Part shown: positions 52,095 through 60,088 of the stretch, in pieces
Layout: each line of letters opens with the position of its first letter
Numbering within the stretch: the first letter of the stretch is position 1
Notes under the pieces: model-generated
What the model was told of the DNA's origin: nothing
What the model saw: only the letters and a program-made list of their open reading frames with translations
Databases searched by the model: none
NCBI RefSeq assembly: GCF_041734645.1
Contig: NZ_CP162010.1
Span: forward strand, 1,302,001-1,366,000
Source of the DNA: Rodentibacter sp901420285
GTDB taxonomy: Bacteria; Pseudomonadota; Gammaproteobacteria; Enterobacterales; Pasteurellaceae
DNA length: 64,000 bases
Direction: 5' to 3'
Made by a program: the position numbers and the translations under genes

Positions 52095-53318
52095 ATGAAA
52101 GAGATTTTGCAACAATTCAAACAAAATTATCTGATTAAATATTGGAACCCTGTCGTAGCAGTAATCGCAGCGGGGGTAATTTCCGCCTATTATTTCGGCG
52201 TAACCGGCACTTATTGGGCGGTAACGGGGGAATTTACCCGTTGGGGCGGACACGCCTTGCAAGCGCTTGGCGTGGATGTATCCGATTGGAGCTATTACAA
52301 AATAATCGGTATGCAAGGTACCATTTTCACCCGTATTGATGGCGTGATGATTCTTGGTATGTTCGCCGGCTGTATTTCCGCTGCATTGTGGGCAAACAAC
52401 GTCAAATGGCGTAACCAGCCGCATAAACGCCGTATCGCTCAAGCCTTAATTGGCGGTGCTCTGGCCGGTTTCGGTGCACGCTTGGCAATGGGGTGTAACC
52501 TCGCCTCACTGTTTACCGGAATTCCGCAATTTTCCGTGCATGCCTGGTTTTTTACCATCGCTACCGCAATTGGTTCTTATGTAGGTGTGAAATTTACGCT
52601 TCTTCCTATGTTCCGCGTAAAACTGGAACTAAAAAAAGGGGCAGCGAAATTACAGGAAAGCGACCCGAAAAAAGCCCAACGCCGTTTTTGGTTTGGCATA
52701 GCGGTGTTTTTCATCTATCTCATCGCGTCCCTTTATGTGATGACCCAATCCGTCAAACTCGGCTTTGCCATGCTGTGTGGTTTAGCTTTCGGCTTGCTAA
52801 TCGAACGGGCACAAATCTGCTTCACTTCAGCCTTCCGTGATCTTTGGGTAACCGGCCGCGCTTATATGGCGAAAGCAATTATTTTCGGCATTATCGTGGG
52901 CACCATCGGCGTATTTAGTTACATTCAACTCGGCGTATCACCGAAAATCATGTGGGCAGGTCCAAATGCCATTATCGGCGGCTTATTGTTCGGCTTCGGT
53001 ATCGTGCTGGCGGGGGGCTGCGAAACCGGCTGGATGTATCGTTCAATGGAAGGTCAAGTACATTTCATGTGGGTCGGCGTAGGCAATGTGGTTGGTTCCA
53101 CTTATTTGGCATACGCTTGGGATGATTTGGCACCGTTACTGGCGCTTGATTACGAAAAGCTCAACTTACTGAAAGAATTCGGCCCGGTCGGCGGGTTATT
53201 GGTGAACTACGGTTTATTAATTCTCTGCTTAGTCGCCGTGATTTGGTGGGAAAAACGCTTCCTTACTAAAGCAAAACTCGCGAGCGCTCAAACGCCAATG
53301 AATGGCTGCGGCGCGTAA
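52095..53318 (+). CDS. yedE: YeeE/YedE family transporter
   Basis: Inner-membrane protein of the YeeE/YedE family (TsuA-type thiosulfate or selenium-related transport), 407 residues, with about ten helices in two repeats. Conserved Cys-containing repeats are seen: GARLAMGCNLASLFTGIP near residue 125 and GIVLAGGCETGWMYRSMEG near 305, plus LIERAQICFTSAFRD near 233. It is paired with yedF, 31 bases on, as in selenium- and sulfur-metabolism loci. The substrate is unproven. Confidence 0.85.
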   Translation: MKEILQQFKQNYLIKYWNPVVAVIAAGVISAYYFGVTGTYWAVTGEFTRWGGHALQALGVDVSDWSYYKIIGMQGTIFTRIDGVMILGMFAGCISAALWANNVKWRNQPHKRRIAQALIGGALAGFGARLAMGCNLASLFTGIPQFSVHAWFFTIATAIGSYVGVKFTLLPMFRVKLELKKGAAKLQESDPKKAQRRFWFGIAVFFIYLIASLYVMTQSVKLGFAMLCGLAFGLLIERAQICFTSAFRDLWVTGRAYMAKAIIFGIIVGTIGVFSYIQLGVSPKIMWAGPNAIIGGLLFGFGIVLAGGCETGWMYRSMEGQVHFMWVGVGNVVGSTYLAYAWDDLAPLLALDYEKLNLLKEFGPVGGLLVNYGLLILCLVAVIWWEKRFLTKAKLASAQTPMNGCGA

Positions 53319-53349
53319 TTTATTCTTCATCAACAAAAAAGGAAATATT

Positions 53350-53619
53350 ATGGCATTTACCGTTGTACAAAAATTAGATAAAGATCCGCAAGACATTACC
53401 CCGGATTATACCTTAGACACACTAGGTGAACCTTGCCCGTACCCGGCAATCGTCATGCTAGAGACGATGCCACAGCTACAAAAAGGCGAAATTCTGGAAC
53501 TGTTAAGCGACTGCGCACAATCCATCAACAATATCCCAGTGGACACTAAAAACCACGGCTACACCTTATTGAGTGTGGAACAAGACGGCACCAAGTTGCG
53601 TTATTTAATTCAACGTTAA
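53350..53619 (+). CDS. yedF: TusA/YedF-like sulfur carrier protein
   Basis: 89-residue SirA/TusA-fold protein with the active CPYP motif (LGEPCPYPAIVMLE) near residue 29. Unlike a minimal TusA it has an N-terminal extension of about 20 residues. ATG 53350 follows AAAGGA; the frame start at 53302 overlaps yedE. Likely hands on sulfur or selenium supplied through YedE. A 12-mer hairpin follows. Confidence 0.87.
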   Translation: MAFTVVQKLDKDPQDITPDYTLDTLGEPCPYPAIVMLETMPQLQKGEILELLSDCAQSINNIPVDTKNHGYTLLSVEQDGTKLRYLIQR

Positions 53620-53660
53620 AAACAGCACCGCATTGGGAGCGCTTCCAATGCGGTGCTATT
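53619..53660. repeat. 12-mer inverted pair, terminator-like hairpin, yedF/purF
   Basis: AGCACCGCATTGGGAGC faces GCTTCCAATGCGGTGCT with almost no loop; one G-T pair is a wobble in the plus transcript. A-run before, ATTTTT after. Confidence 0.87.
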
Positions 53661-53710
53661 TTTGACCTTCAAATACAAACTGACGGTTAAATCAATCAGC
53701 GCACTTTTTC

Positions 53711-55228
53711 TTACCTTTCATTATGAATTTCTAAATTTGTGGCGTCTTTTTCACGCATTTTCTTCGCGCCATCATTGCGTTGCAAAGCGATATTGTCGAG
53801 ATATTCCGGCGTGATATCGCCGGTTACATATTCACCGGTGAAGACGGAACAATCAAAGCCTTGAATTGCCGGATTTTCTTGTTGCACAGATTCGGTGAGC
53901 GCACTTAAATCTTGGAACACCAATTTATCCACACCGATCAATTTCGCAATTTCATCGACATCGCGGCCATAAGCGATCAATTCGTCTTTGCTCGGCATAT
54001 CAATGCCGTACACGTTCGGATAACGAATTTCCGGTGCGGCGGAGGCAAAATAAATTTTCTTCGCGCCGGCTGCGCGCGCCATTTCCACAATTTGCTCGGA
54101 AGTGGTGCCACGCACAATGGAATCATCCACCAACAACACATTTTTATCTTTAAATTCCGCTTTGATGGTATTGAGTTTCCGGCGCACGGAACTGATACGT
54201 TGCGCCTGACCCGGCATAATAAAGGTGCGTCCTACGTAACGGTTTTTTACAAAACCTTGGCGATACGGCTTGTTTAAAACGTTGGCGATTTGTAACGCAA
54301 TGTCGGTGGACGTTTCCGGTACGGGAATCACCACATCGATATTTTCCAGTTCATTTTGCCATTCACGCGCGATTTTTTGGCCGAGTTTTTCCCCCATATG
54401 AACGCGTGCGGCGTACACGGATACACCGTCCATAATAGAATCCGGCCGGGCAAAATAGACATATTCAAAGATGCACGGATTTAGCACCGCATTGACGGCG
54501 CATTGTTGTGCGTACAGCTTGCCATCGAAAGTCACGTAAACCGCTTCGCCCGGCGCCACATCGCGCACGAAATCAAAACCGGCAACATCTAACGCCACGC
54601 TTTCCGACGCGAACATATATTCGGTTTGACCGTTTTCTTCGCGTTTACCCAAAACCAGCGGTCGAATACCAAAGGGATCGCGAAACGCCACCATGCCGTG
54701 ACCGATAATCATCGCCAAGCACGCATAGGCGCCGCGCACATCTTTGTGGGTTTTGCTCACTGCGTAGAAAATATCTTGCGGATCAAGATGATCTTGCGGA
54801 ATGTTGTCGAGGTGATTGGCGAGAATATTAAGCAACAGCTCAGAATCGGAATTGGTGTTGACATGACGACGTGCGCTTTTAAACACTTTTTCTTTGAGTT
54901 CGGCGGAATTGGTGAGATTGCCGTTATGCACCAACGTCACGCCGTAAGGCGAATTGACATAAAACGGTTGTGCCTCCGAGACGCTGGAACTGCCCGCCGT
55001 CGGATAACGTACGTGTCCCATGCCGGCATTGCCTTGTAAGCGTAACATATGTTCTTGTCTGAAAATGTCGCTGACCAAGCCATTGGCTTTGCGCAAACGG
55101 AAGCGATTCTCGTCGTCCACCGTGACGATACCGGCGGCATCTTGTCCGCGATGTTGCAACAACGTTAACGCTGCATAAATAGATTCATTAACCGGATTTT
55201 GACCGATGATCCCGACAATACCACACAT
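53711..55228 (-). CDS. purF: Amidophosphoribosyltransferase
   Basis: First committed step of purine synthesis. The 505-residue protein opens MCGIVGIIG, the catalytic Cys being residue 2 after Met removal, and has the glutaminase stretch GMGHVRYPTAGSSS near 72 and the PRPP-binding NVLLVDDSIVRGTTS near 365. It follows cvpA by 10 bases behind a PurR box, the classic cvpA-purF operon. One 12-mer is read NAVL near residue 246. Confidence 0.97.
   Translation of the reverse strand: MCGIVGIIGQNPVNESIYAALTLLQHRGQDAAGIVTVDDENRFRLRKANGLVSDIFRQEHMLRLQGNAGMGHVRYPTAGSSSVSEAQPFYVNSPYGVTLVHNGNLTNSAELKEKVFKSARRHVNTNSDSELLLNILANHLDNIPQDHLDPQDIFYAVSKTHKDVRGAYACLAMIIGHGMVAFRDPFGIRPLVLGKREENGQTEYMFASESVALDVAGFDFVRDVAPGEAVYVTFDGKLYAQQCAVNAVLNPCIFEYVYFARPDSIMDGVSVYAARVHMGEKLGQKIAREWQNELENIDVVIPVPETSTDIALQIANVLNKPYRQGFVKNRYVGRTFIMPGQAQRISSVRRKLNTIKAEFKDKNVLLVDDSIVRGTTSEQIVEMARAAGAKKIYFASAAPEIRYPNVYGIDMPSKDELIAYGRDVDEIAKLIGVDKLVFQDLSALTESVQQENPAIQGFDCSVFTGEYVTGDITPEYLDNIALQRNDGAKKMREKDATNLEIHNER
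54483..54494 (+). repeat. 12-mer copy inside purF
   Basis: Exact AGCACCGCATTG; the gene reads AAT GCG GTG CTA as NAVL in CAVNAVLNPC. Confidence 0.85.
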
Positions 55229-55238
55229 TTCATGACCC

Positions 55239-55730
55239 TTATTGATTAAGTGTTGAATTTAAGAAACTGGAACTTTGTTGAAGCTGTTGAAAAAACCATT
55301 CAATAATAAAGCCGAAGTGCGGAATCAATTTTGATTCTTTCCACCACTCGGTTTGTTCAAAATTGGTGAAGGTATCCAAGAAAAATAAAACGGCAGCCAC
55401 AATTAACACGCCACGCAATAAACCGAAAGCCGCACCTAACACACGATCGGTACCGGTTAAACCGGTTTTATCCACTAGCTGGGCGATCACAAAATTAACG
55501 ATGGCGCCGACGATTAACGTCAATACAAATAAGATCCCGATCGCTGTGCCGTTACGAATATATAAGGAGTCGATTTGAGTCAAATAAGCAGCAAGAGATG
55601 GGTAAAACTGGCTGGCGACGATAAACGCCACCACCCAGCTGGCAAGGGACAGCACTTCGCGTACAAAACCGCGCAGTAAACTGACGATAATAGAAAAAGC
55701 GATGATGCCGATAATAATGTAATCAATCAT
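55239..55730 (-). CDS. cvpA: CvpA family inner-membrane protein
   Basis: 163-residue membrane protein with four helices; in E. coli needed for colicin V export and linked to envelope or biofilm traits, mechanism unknown. MIDYIIIGIIAFSIIVSLLRGFVREV at the start and GLLRGVLIVAAVLFFLDTF near residue 100 are typical. ATG 55730 has GAGAG 7 bases upstream; the in-frame TTG at 55745 overlaps that site. Confidence 0.92.
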   Translation of the reverse strand: MIDYIIIGIIAFSIIVSLLRGFVREVLSLASWVVAFIVASQFYPSLAAYLTQIDSLYIRNGTAIGILFVLTLIVGAIVNFVIAQLVDKTGLTGTDRVLGAAFGLLRGVLIVAAVLFFLDTFTNFEQTEWWKESKLIPHFGFIIEWFFQQLQQSSSFLNSTLNQ

Positions 55731-55748
55731 TAAAAAATCTCTCAATAA

Positions 55749-55769
55749 AAAAGAGCTGCCTAAGCAGCT
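55749..55769 (-). terminator. Small hairpin with T-run upstream of cvpA
   Basis: Arms AGCTGC / GCAGCT with CTTTTTT following on the minus strand, between yfbV and cvpA. It may end yfbV transcripts or sit in the cvpA leader. Confidence 0.55.
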
Positions 55770-55797
55770 GCGGTATTCTACAAAAAATAAAGTAAAA

Positions 55798-55813
55798 AAG
55801 AAAACGTTTGCGT
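55798..55813. promoter_or_regulatory. PurR box upstream of cvpA-purF
   Basis: Minus strand ACGCAAACGTTTTCTT fits ANGCAANCGNTTNCNT at every fixed position. A TAGAAT -10 candidate (55775-55780) lies 18 bases downstream. Confidence 0.8.
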
Positions 55814-55839
55814 AAGATTAATTCGGCACGTAGATTCGG

Positions 55840-56283
55840 TCAGAGCTCCTGCCAAAATGCGCGATCCAATCGATTTTGCGCTTTCTTTAAAACTTCGGCC
55901 AAATGTTGGTATGTCGGTTGCTCTTGCACCAAAGGCAAAGGTTCATGGATTTTATTCAAACGTTCACAAATATGATAAAACCAAGCCGCACTTTGCGCTT
56001 TCAACGGTGAAGCGGCGCGTTTACCTAACCAATAAAGCCCTTGCAAGGGAATCAACAAGGCCAAAAATGCCGTCATAATTGCAAGCGAAAACGCCATTAA
56101 ATCCGATTTGGCGTAAAGCTGTTGCCACACAACAGAAAACACAGCGATGATCGGCATGGTTTTCTGCGCAAAACGCGTCGTTTTCATCACACGATTTTCC
56201 GGAAAAATCATGCCTAATTTAGCCTCTTGTGGCCAAGTATTGAGATAAGTTTGCCCTTGTTTAAAAACCGAAAAAAATGACAT
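55840..56283 (-). CDS. yfbV: UPF0208/DUF412 membrane protein YfbV
   Basis: 147-residue protein with two membrane helices (about residues 42-85); in E. coli YfbV affects insulation of the Ter macrodomain. SFFSVFKQGQTYLNTWP at the start and PLQGLYWLGKRAASPLK are family stretches. ATG 56283 is preferred over 56322. Neighbour of ackA, as in enteric bacteria. Confidence 0.9.
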   Translation of the reverse strand: MSFFSVFKQGQTYLNTWPQEAKLGMIFPENRVMKTTRFAQKTMPIIAVFSVVWQQLYAKSDLMAFSLAIMTAFLALLIPLQGLYWLGKRAASPLKAQSAAWFYHICERLNKIHEPLPLVQEQPTYQHLAEVLKKAQNRLDRAFWQEL

Positions 56284-56505
56284 AAAAACACCCTTAAAAT
56301 AACAGTGCCTATAATACGCCAATCCACCGTAACTTACTATCTCATCGAATATTCGCTTTGCGATGCTTGAAGCCGGATTTTTTCTTTCGCTATGAATTTA
56401 TTTTATTACTTAAAAGGTGTATTCTATGCACGTTTTTTTTGGTTTGCTTCAGTCGATTTATTCGAGCACGGCAAATTTCCGTCAACTAAATATAATGGGT
56501 TTATT

Positions 56506-57705
56506 ATGTCAAAACTTGTTCTTATTCTTAACTGCGGTAGCTCCTCATTAAAATTCTCCATCCTTGATCCGATTTCAGGTGATGAAAAATTATCAGGTTT
56601 AGCTGAAGCGTTCTATTTGCCGGAAGCACGTATTAAATGGAAATTGCACGGTGAAAAAGGACAAGCGGACTTAGGCGCCGGTGCAGCGCACGCGGAAGCG
56701 TTAAACTTCATCGTAAAAAATATTTTCAGCAAAGATGCTGAACTACAAAACGGAATTTGCGCAATCGGTCACCGTATTGTTCACGGCGGCGAAAAGTTAA
56801 CCAAATCAATGATCGTAACGGATGACGTGGTAAACGAAATCGAAAACGCCATTCAATTCGCTCCGTTACACAACCCAGCGCACTTAATCGGTATTCGTGA
56901 AGCATTTAAATTATTCCCGCATTTAAAAGACAAAAACGTCGTCGTATTCGATACCGCATTCCATCAAACTATGCCGGAAGAAGCTTACCTTTATGCGCTT
57001 CCGTACTCTTTATATAAAGAACACGGCGTTCGTCGCTACGGTGCACACGGTACCAGCCACTATTTTGTCAGCCGTGAAGCGGCGAAACGTTTAAGCATTG
57101 CCGAAGATAAAGTTAACGTCATCACTTGCCATTTGGGTAACGGCGGTTCTGTATCTGCCATTCGTCACGGCCAATGTATCGATACCTCCATGGGCTTAAC
57201 ACCATTAGAAGGTTTGGTAATGGGCACCCGTTCCGGCGATATTGACCCGGCAATTATGTTTTACATGCACAACACGCTCGGTATGTCGGTAGAAAAAATC
57301 GAAACCACATTAACCAAAAAATCCGGTCTTTTAGGTTTAACCGAAGTCACCAGCGACTGCCGTTACGCGGAAGATAATTACGAAAAAGAAATCCCAGCAA
57401 AACGCGCATTAGATGTTTACTGCTACCGTTTAGCCAAATATATCGGTTCTTACATGGCGGTAATCGGTGAACGTTTAGATGCCATCGTATTTACCGGCGG
57501 TATCGGCGAAAATTCAGCTCATGTGCGTGAAATCACCTTAAATCACTTAAAACTTTTCGGTTACCAAATTGATCAAGAACGTAATCTTGCAGCGCGTTTC
57601 GGTAACGAAGGCATCATCACCAAAGAAGGATCGCCGATTGCGATGGTACTTCCAACTAACGAAGAATTAGTGATCGCGCAAGACACCGCAAAACTTTGTT
57701 TCTAA
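56506..57705 (+). CDS. ackA: Acetate kinase
   Basis: Converts acetyl phosphate and ADP to acetate and ATP. The 399-residue protein has SKLVLILNCGSSSLKFSI, the substrate Arg/His region GHRIVHGGEKL near residue 90, FDTAFHQTMPEEAYLY near 148, HLGNGGSVSA near 208 and TGGIGENS near 330. ATG 56506 is used; the frame start at 56392 adds a spurious hydrophobic leader. pta follows after a terminator-like hairpin. Confidence 0.97.
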   Translation: MSKLVLILNCGSSSLKFSILDPISGDEKLSGLAEAFYLPEARIKWKLHGEKGQADLGAGAAHAEALNFIVKNIFSKDAELQNGICAIGHRIVHGGEKLTKSMIVTDDVVNEIENAIQFAPLHNPAHLIGIREAFKLFPHLKDKNVVVFDTAFHQTMPEEAYLYALPYSLYKEHGVRRYGAHGTSHYFVSREAAKRLSIAEDKVNVITCHLGNGGSVSAIRHGQCIDTSMGLTPLEGLVMGTRSGDIDPAIMFYMHNTLGMSVEKIETTLTKKSGLLGLTEVTSDCRYAEDNYEKEIPAKRALDVYCYRLAKYIGSYMAVIGERLDAIVFTGGIGENSAHVREITLNHLKLFGYQIDQERNLAARFGNEGIITKEGSPIAMVLPTNEELVIAQDTAKLCF

Positions 57706-57714
57706 TTTCACTCC

Positions 57715-57744
57715 AAACTGCCGAATTTTTTCGGCAGTTTTTAT
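57715..57744 (+). terminator. Hairpin between ackA and pta
   Basis: 10-bp arms AAACTGCCGA / TCGGCAGTTT then TTATTT. pta starts 29 bases on, so it may act as a partial terminator. Confidence 0.78.
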
Positions 57745-57772
57745 TTATAACTCAATCAAGTTAAGGTTTATT

Positions 57773-59908
57773 ATGTCCCGTACAATTATCCTTATTCCCA
57801 TCAGCGCCGGTGTAGGCTTGACCAGCGTTAGTCTCGGCTTAATCCAATCTTTGGAACAAAAAGGCGCGAAAGTTGGTTTTATGAAACCAATTTCTCAACC
57901 GAACTCCGGAGAAGATCAATTAGACCGAACAACCTCCATCGTTCGCACCAGCACCGCATTGGAAACCGCCGAACCCTTTATGCTTAGCGTGGCGGAATCA
58001 CTAATCGGTCAAAACCAATCCGATGTATTACTAGAAAAAATCGTTGAAAATCACCAACAACTGGCGAAAAACAGCGAAATCGTAGTGGTCGAAGGCTTAA
58101 TCCCGACCCGCAAGCACGGCTATGCCAATAGCATTAACTACGAAATCGCCCAAGCATTAGATGCCGAAATCATTTTAGTGGCAGCGCCTGCAACCGAAAC
58201 TCCAGCGGAGTTAAAAGAACGCGTAGAAGCGGATGCCTCGTTATTTGGCGGCAAAAACAACCCGAATTTATTAGGTGTCGTGATTAATAAATTTAACGCA
58301 CCGATTGACGAATCCGGTCGTACCCGTCCGGACTTAACCGAAATTTTCGATTCTTTCCAACACAGCCATAATAGCGAAAGCGAATTAACTAAATTATTCG
58401 CCACCGGTTCAATCAAACTCCTTGCTTGCGTGCCTTGGTCCGCCGAATTAATCGCAACTCGCGCAATAGACCTAGTAAAACACTTAGGCGCGGCTATTAT
58501 CAATGAAGGTGATATTAATCGTCGTATTCGTGGTATCACTTTCTGCGCCAGAAGCCTACCAAACATGGTGGAACATTTCCGTGCCGGTAGCTTGTTAGTA
58601 GTTTCTGCCGATCGTCCGGATGTGATTGTCGCGGCAGCACTTGCGGCTTCCAACGGCATAGAAATTGGCGGGATGTTATTAACCGGCGGATACAAAATTG
58701 ATGCACAAATCAATAAACTTTGCCAGCACGTATTCGAAAGCAGCAAATTGCCGATTTTCCGCATTGAAGGCAATACTTGGCAAACCGCATTAAGTTTACA
58801 AAGCTTTAATCTTGAAGTTCCGGTTGATGACAAAGAACGTATCGAAAGCATTAAACGTTATATGAGCGAGCAATTCAACGCCGAATTTATCAATGGCCTC
58901 GTTGCCGGCTCCACCCGTTTACGTCGCTTATCACCACCGGCATTCCGTTTCCAATTAACCGAACTTGCTCGTGCTGCCAAAAAACGTATCGTTCTTCCCG
59001 AAGGCGATGAGCCTCGCACCATTAAAGCGGCAGCACTTTGTGCAGAACGCGGCATCGCCGAATGTATTCTTTTAGCGGATCCTGCGTCCGTGCAACGTGT
59101 AGCCGAAGCGCAAGGTGTGCAATTAGGTAAAGGTATCACGATTATCAATCCGGCTGACGTACGCGAAAATTATGTGAATCGTTTAGTCGAATTACGTAAA
59201 GCGAAAGGCATGACTGAAAGCGCAGCTCGCGAACAACTGGAAGATACGGTAGTACTCGGCACCATGATGTTGGAAGCCAACGAAGTAGATGGCTTGGTTT
59301 CCGGTGCAGTTCATACTACGGCCAACACTATTCGCCCGCCGATGCAAATCATCAAAACCGCACCGGGCAGTTCAATCGTTTCCTCTATTTTTTTTATGTT
59401 GTTACCGGATCAAGTGTTGGTATACGGCGACTGTGCGGTGAATCCGGATCCGACGGCGGAACAATTAGCCGAAATTGCAATTCAATCGGCCGACTCCGCT
59501 AAAGCCTTTGGTATCGATCCGAAAGTGGCGATGATTTCGTACTCTACCGGCACTTCCGGTAGCGGTGCCGATGTCGAAAAAGTGAAAGAAGCAACCCGTA
59601 TCGCGAAAGAAAAACGTCCGGATTTACTTATCGACGGTCCGTTACAATACGATGCGGCAGTGATGGAAGACGTCGCGCGTTCCAAAGCGCCAAACTCTCC
59701 TGTAGCGGGTAAAGCTACCGTTTTCATATTCCCTGACTTGAACACCGGTAACACCACTTACAAAGCGGTACAACGCTCTGCGGATTTAGTTTCTATCGGC
59801 CCAATGTTACAAGGTATGCGCAAACCGGTGAACGACTTATCCCGTGGTGCATTAGTTGATGATATCGTTTACACCATTGCGTTAACGGCAATTCAAGCAA
59901 CACAATAA
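57773..59908 (+). CDS. pta: Phosphate acetyltransferase
   Basis: Interconverts acetyl-CoA and acetyl phosphate. The 711-residue long-form protein has an N-terminal BioD-like P-loop domain (IPISAGVGLTSVSLGL), a DRTGG domain in the middle and the C-terminal PTA domain from about residue 390 (ARAAKKRIVLPEGDEPRTIK, then MISYSTGTSGSGADVEKV). One 12-mer is read STAL near residue 61. Pairs with ackA for overflow acetate production. Confidence 0.97.
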   Translation: MSRTIILIPISAGVGLTSVSLGLIQSLEQKGAKVGFMKPISQPNSGEDQLDRTTSIVRTSTALETAEPFMLSVAESLIGQNQSDVLLEKIVENHQQLAKNSEIVVVEGLIPTRKHGYANSINYEIAQALDAEIILVAAPATETPAELKERVEADASLFGGKNNPNLLGVVINKFNAPIDESGRTRPDLTEIFDSFQHSHNSESELTKLFATGSIKLLACVPWSAELIATRAIDLVKHLGAAIINEGDINRRIRGITFCARSLPNMVEHFRAGSLLVVSADRPDVIVAAALAASNGIEIGGMLLTGGYKIDAQINKLCQHVFESSKLPIFRIEGNTWQTALSLQSFNLEVPVDDKERIESIKRYMSEQFNAEFINGLVAGSTRLRRLSPPAFRFQLTELARAAKKRIVLPEGDEPRTIKAAALCAERGIAECILLADPASVQRVAEAQGVQLGKGITIINPADVRENYVNRLVELRKAKGMTESAAREQLEDTVVLGTMMLEANEVDGLVSGAVHTTANTIRPPMQIIKTAPGSSIVSSIFFMLLPDQVLVYGDCAVNPDPTAEQLAEIAIQSADSAKAFGIDPKVAMISYSTGTSGSGADVEKVKEATRIAKEKRPDLLIDGPLQYDAAVMEDVARSKAPNSPVAGKATVFIFPDLNTGNTTYKAVQRSADLVSIGPMLQGMRKPVNDLSRGALVDDIVYTIALTAIQATQ
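57950..57961 (+). repeat. 12-mer copy inside pta
   Basis: Exact AGCACCGCATTG in frame as S-T-A-L in RTSTALETAE. Confidence 0.85.
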
Positions 59909-59926
59909 TCATCAATTCTAATCAGC

Positions 59927-59964
59927 AATGGCCGCACTTTTGACATAAAAGTGCGGCCATTTTG
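59927..59964. terminator. Uptake-core inverted pair forming the pta terminator
   Basis: 15-bp arms AATGGCCGCACTTTT / AAAAGTGCGGCCATT with T-run. It is a facing pair of Hin-type cores with C in place of the last T (AAGTGCGGC), the way uptake sequences form terminators in H. influenzae. Confidence 0.85.
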
Positions 59965-60017
59965 TCTTGTATTCATTAAGCTTTCTTGATTTTTTAAGGC
60001 ACCCAAATTGACATATC

Positions 60018-60067
60018 AAAACAGCACCGCATTCAGACTCTAGCGGAGTTCAATGCGGTGCTGTTTT
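60018..60067. repeat. Long 12-mer hairpin between pta and rnd
   Basis: Outer arms AAAACAGCACCGCATT / AATGCGGTGCTGTTTT enclose a second short stem ACTC/GAGT (60037-60048), unlike the tight loops elsewhere. Convergent genes on both sides. Confidence 0.85.
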
Positions 60068-60088
60068 GGCTCAACGTTTTCAATATTG

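Noticed and set aside
58138..58851. Minus-strand frame of 237 codons inside pta
   Set aside because: Long antisense shadow; pta is intact and strongly conserved on the plus strand.
12740..60067. 12-mer hairpins as miniature transposons
   Set aside because: No target-site duplications or terminal repeats beyond the arms, loops vary in size, and single copies in genes are only 12 bp.
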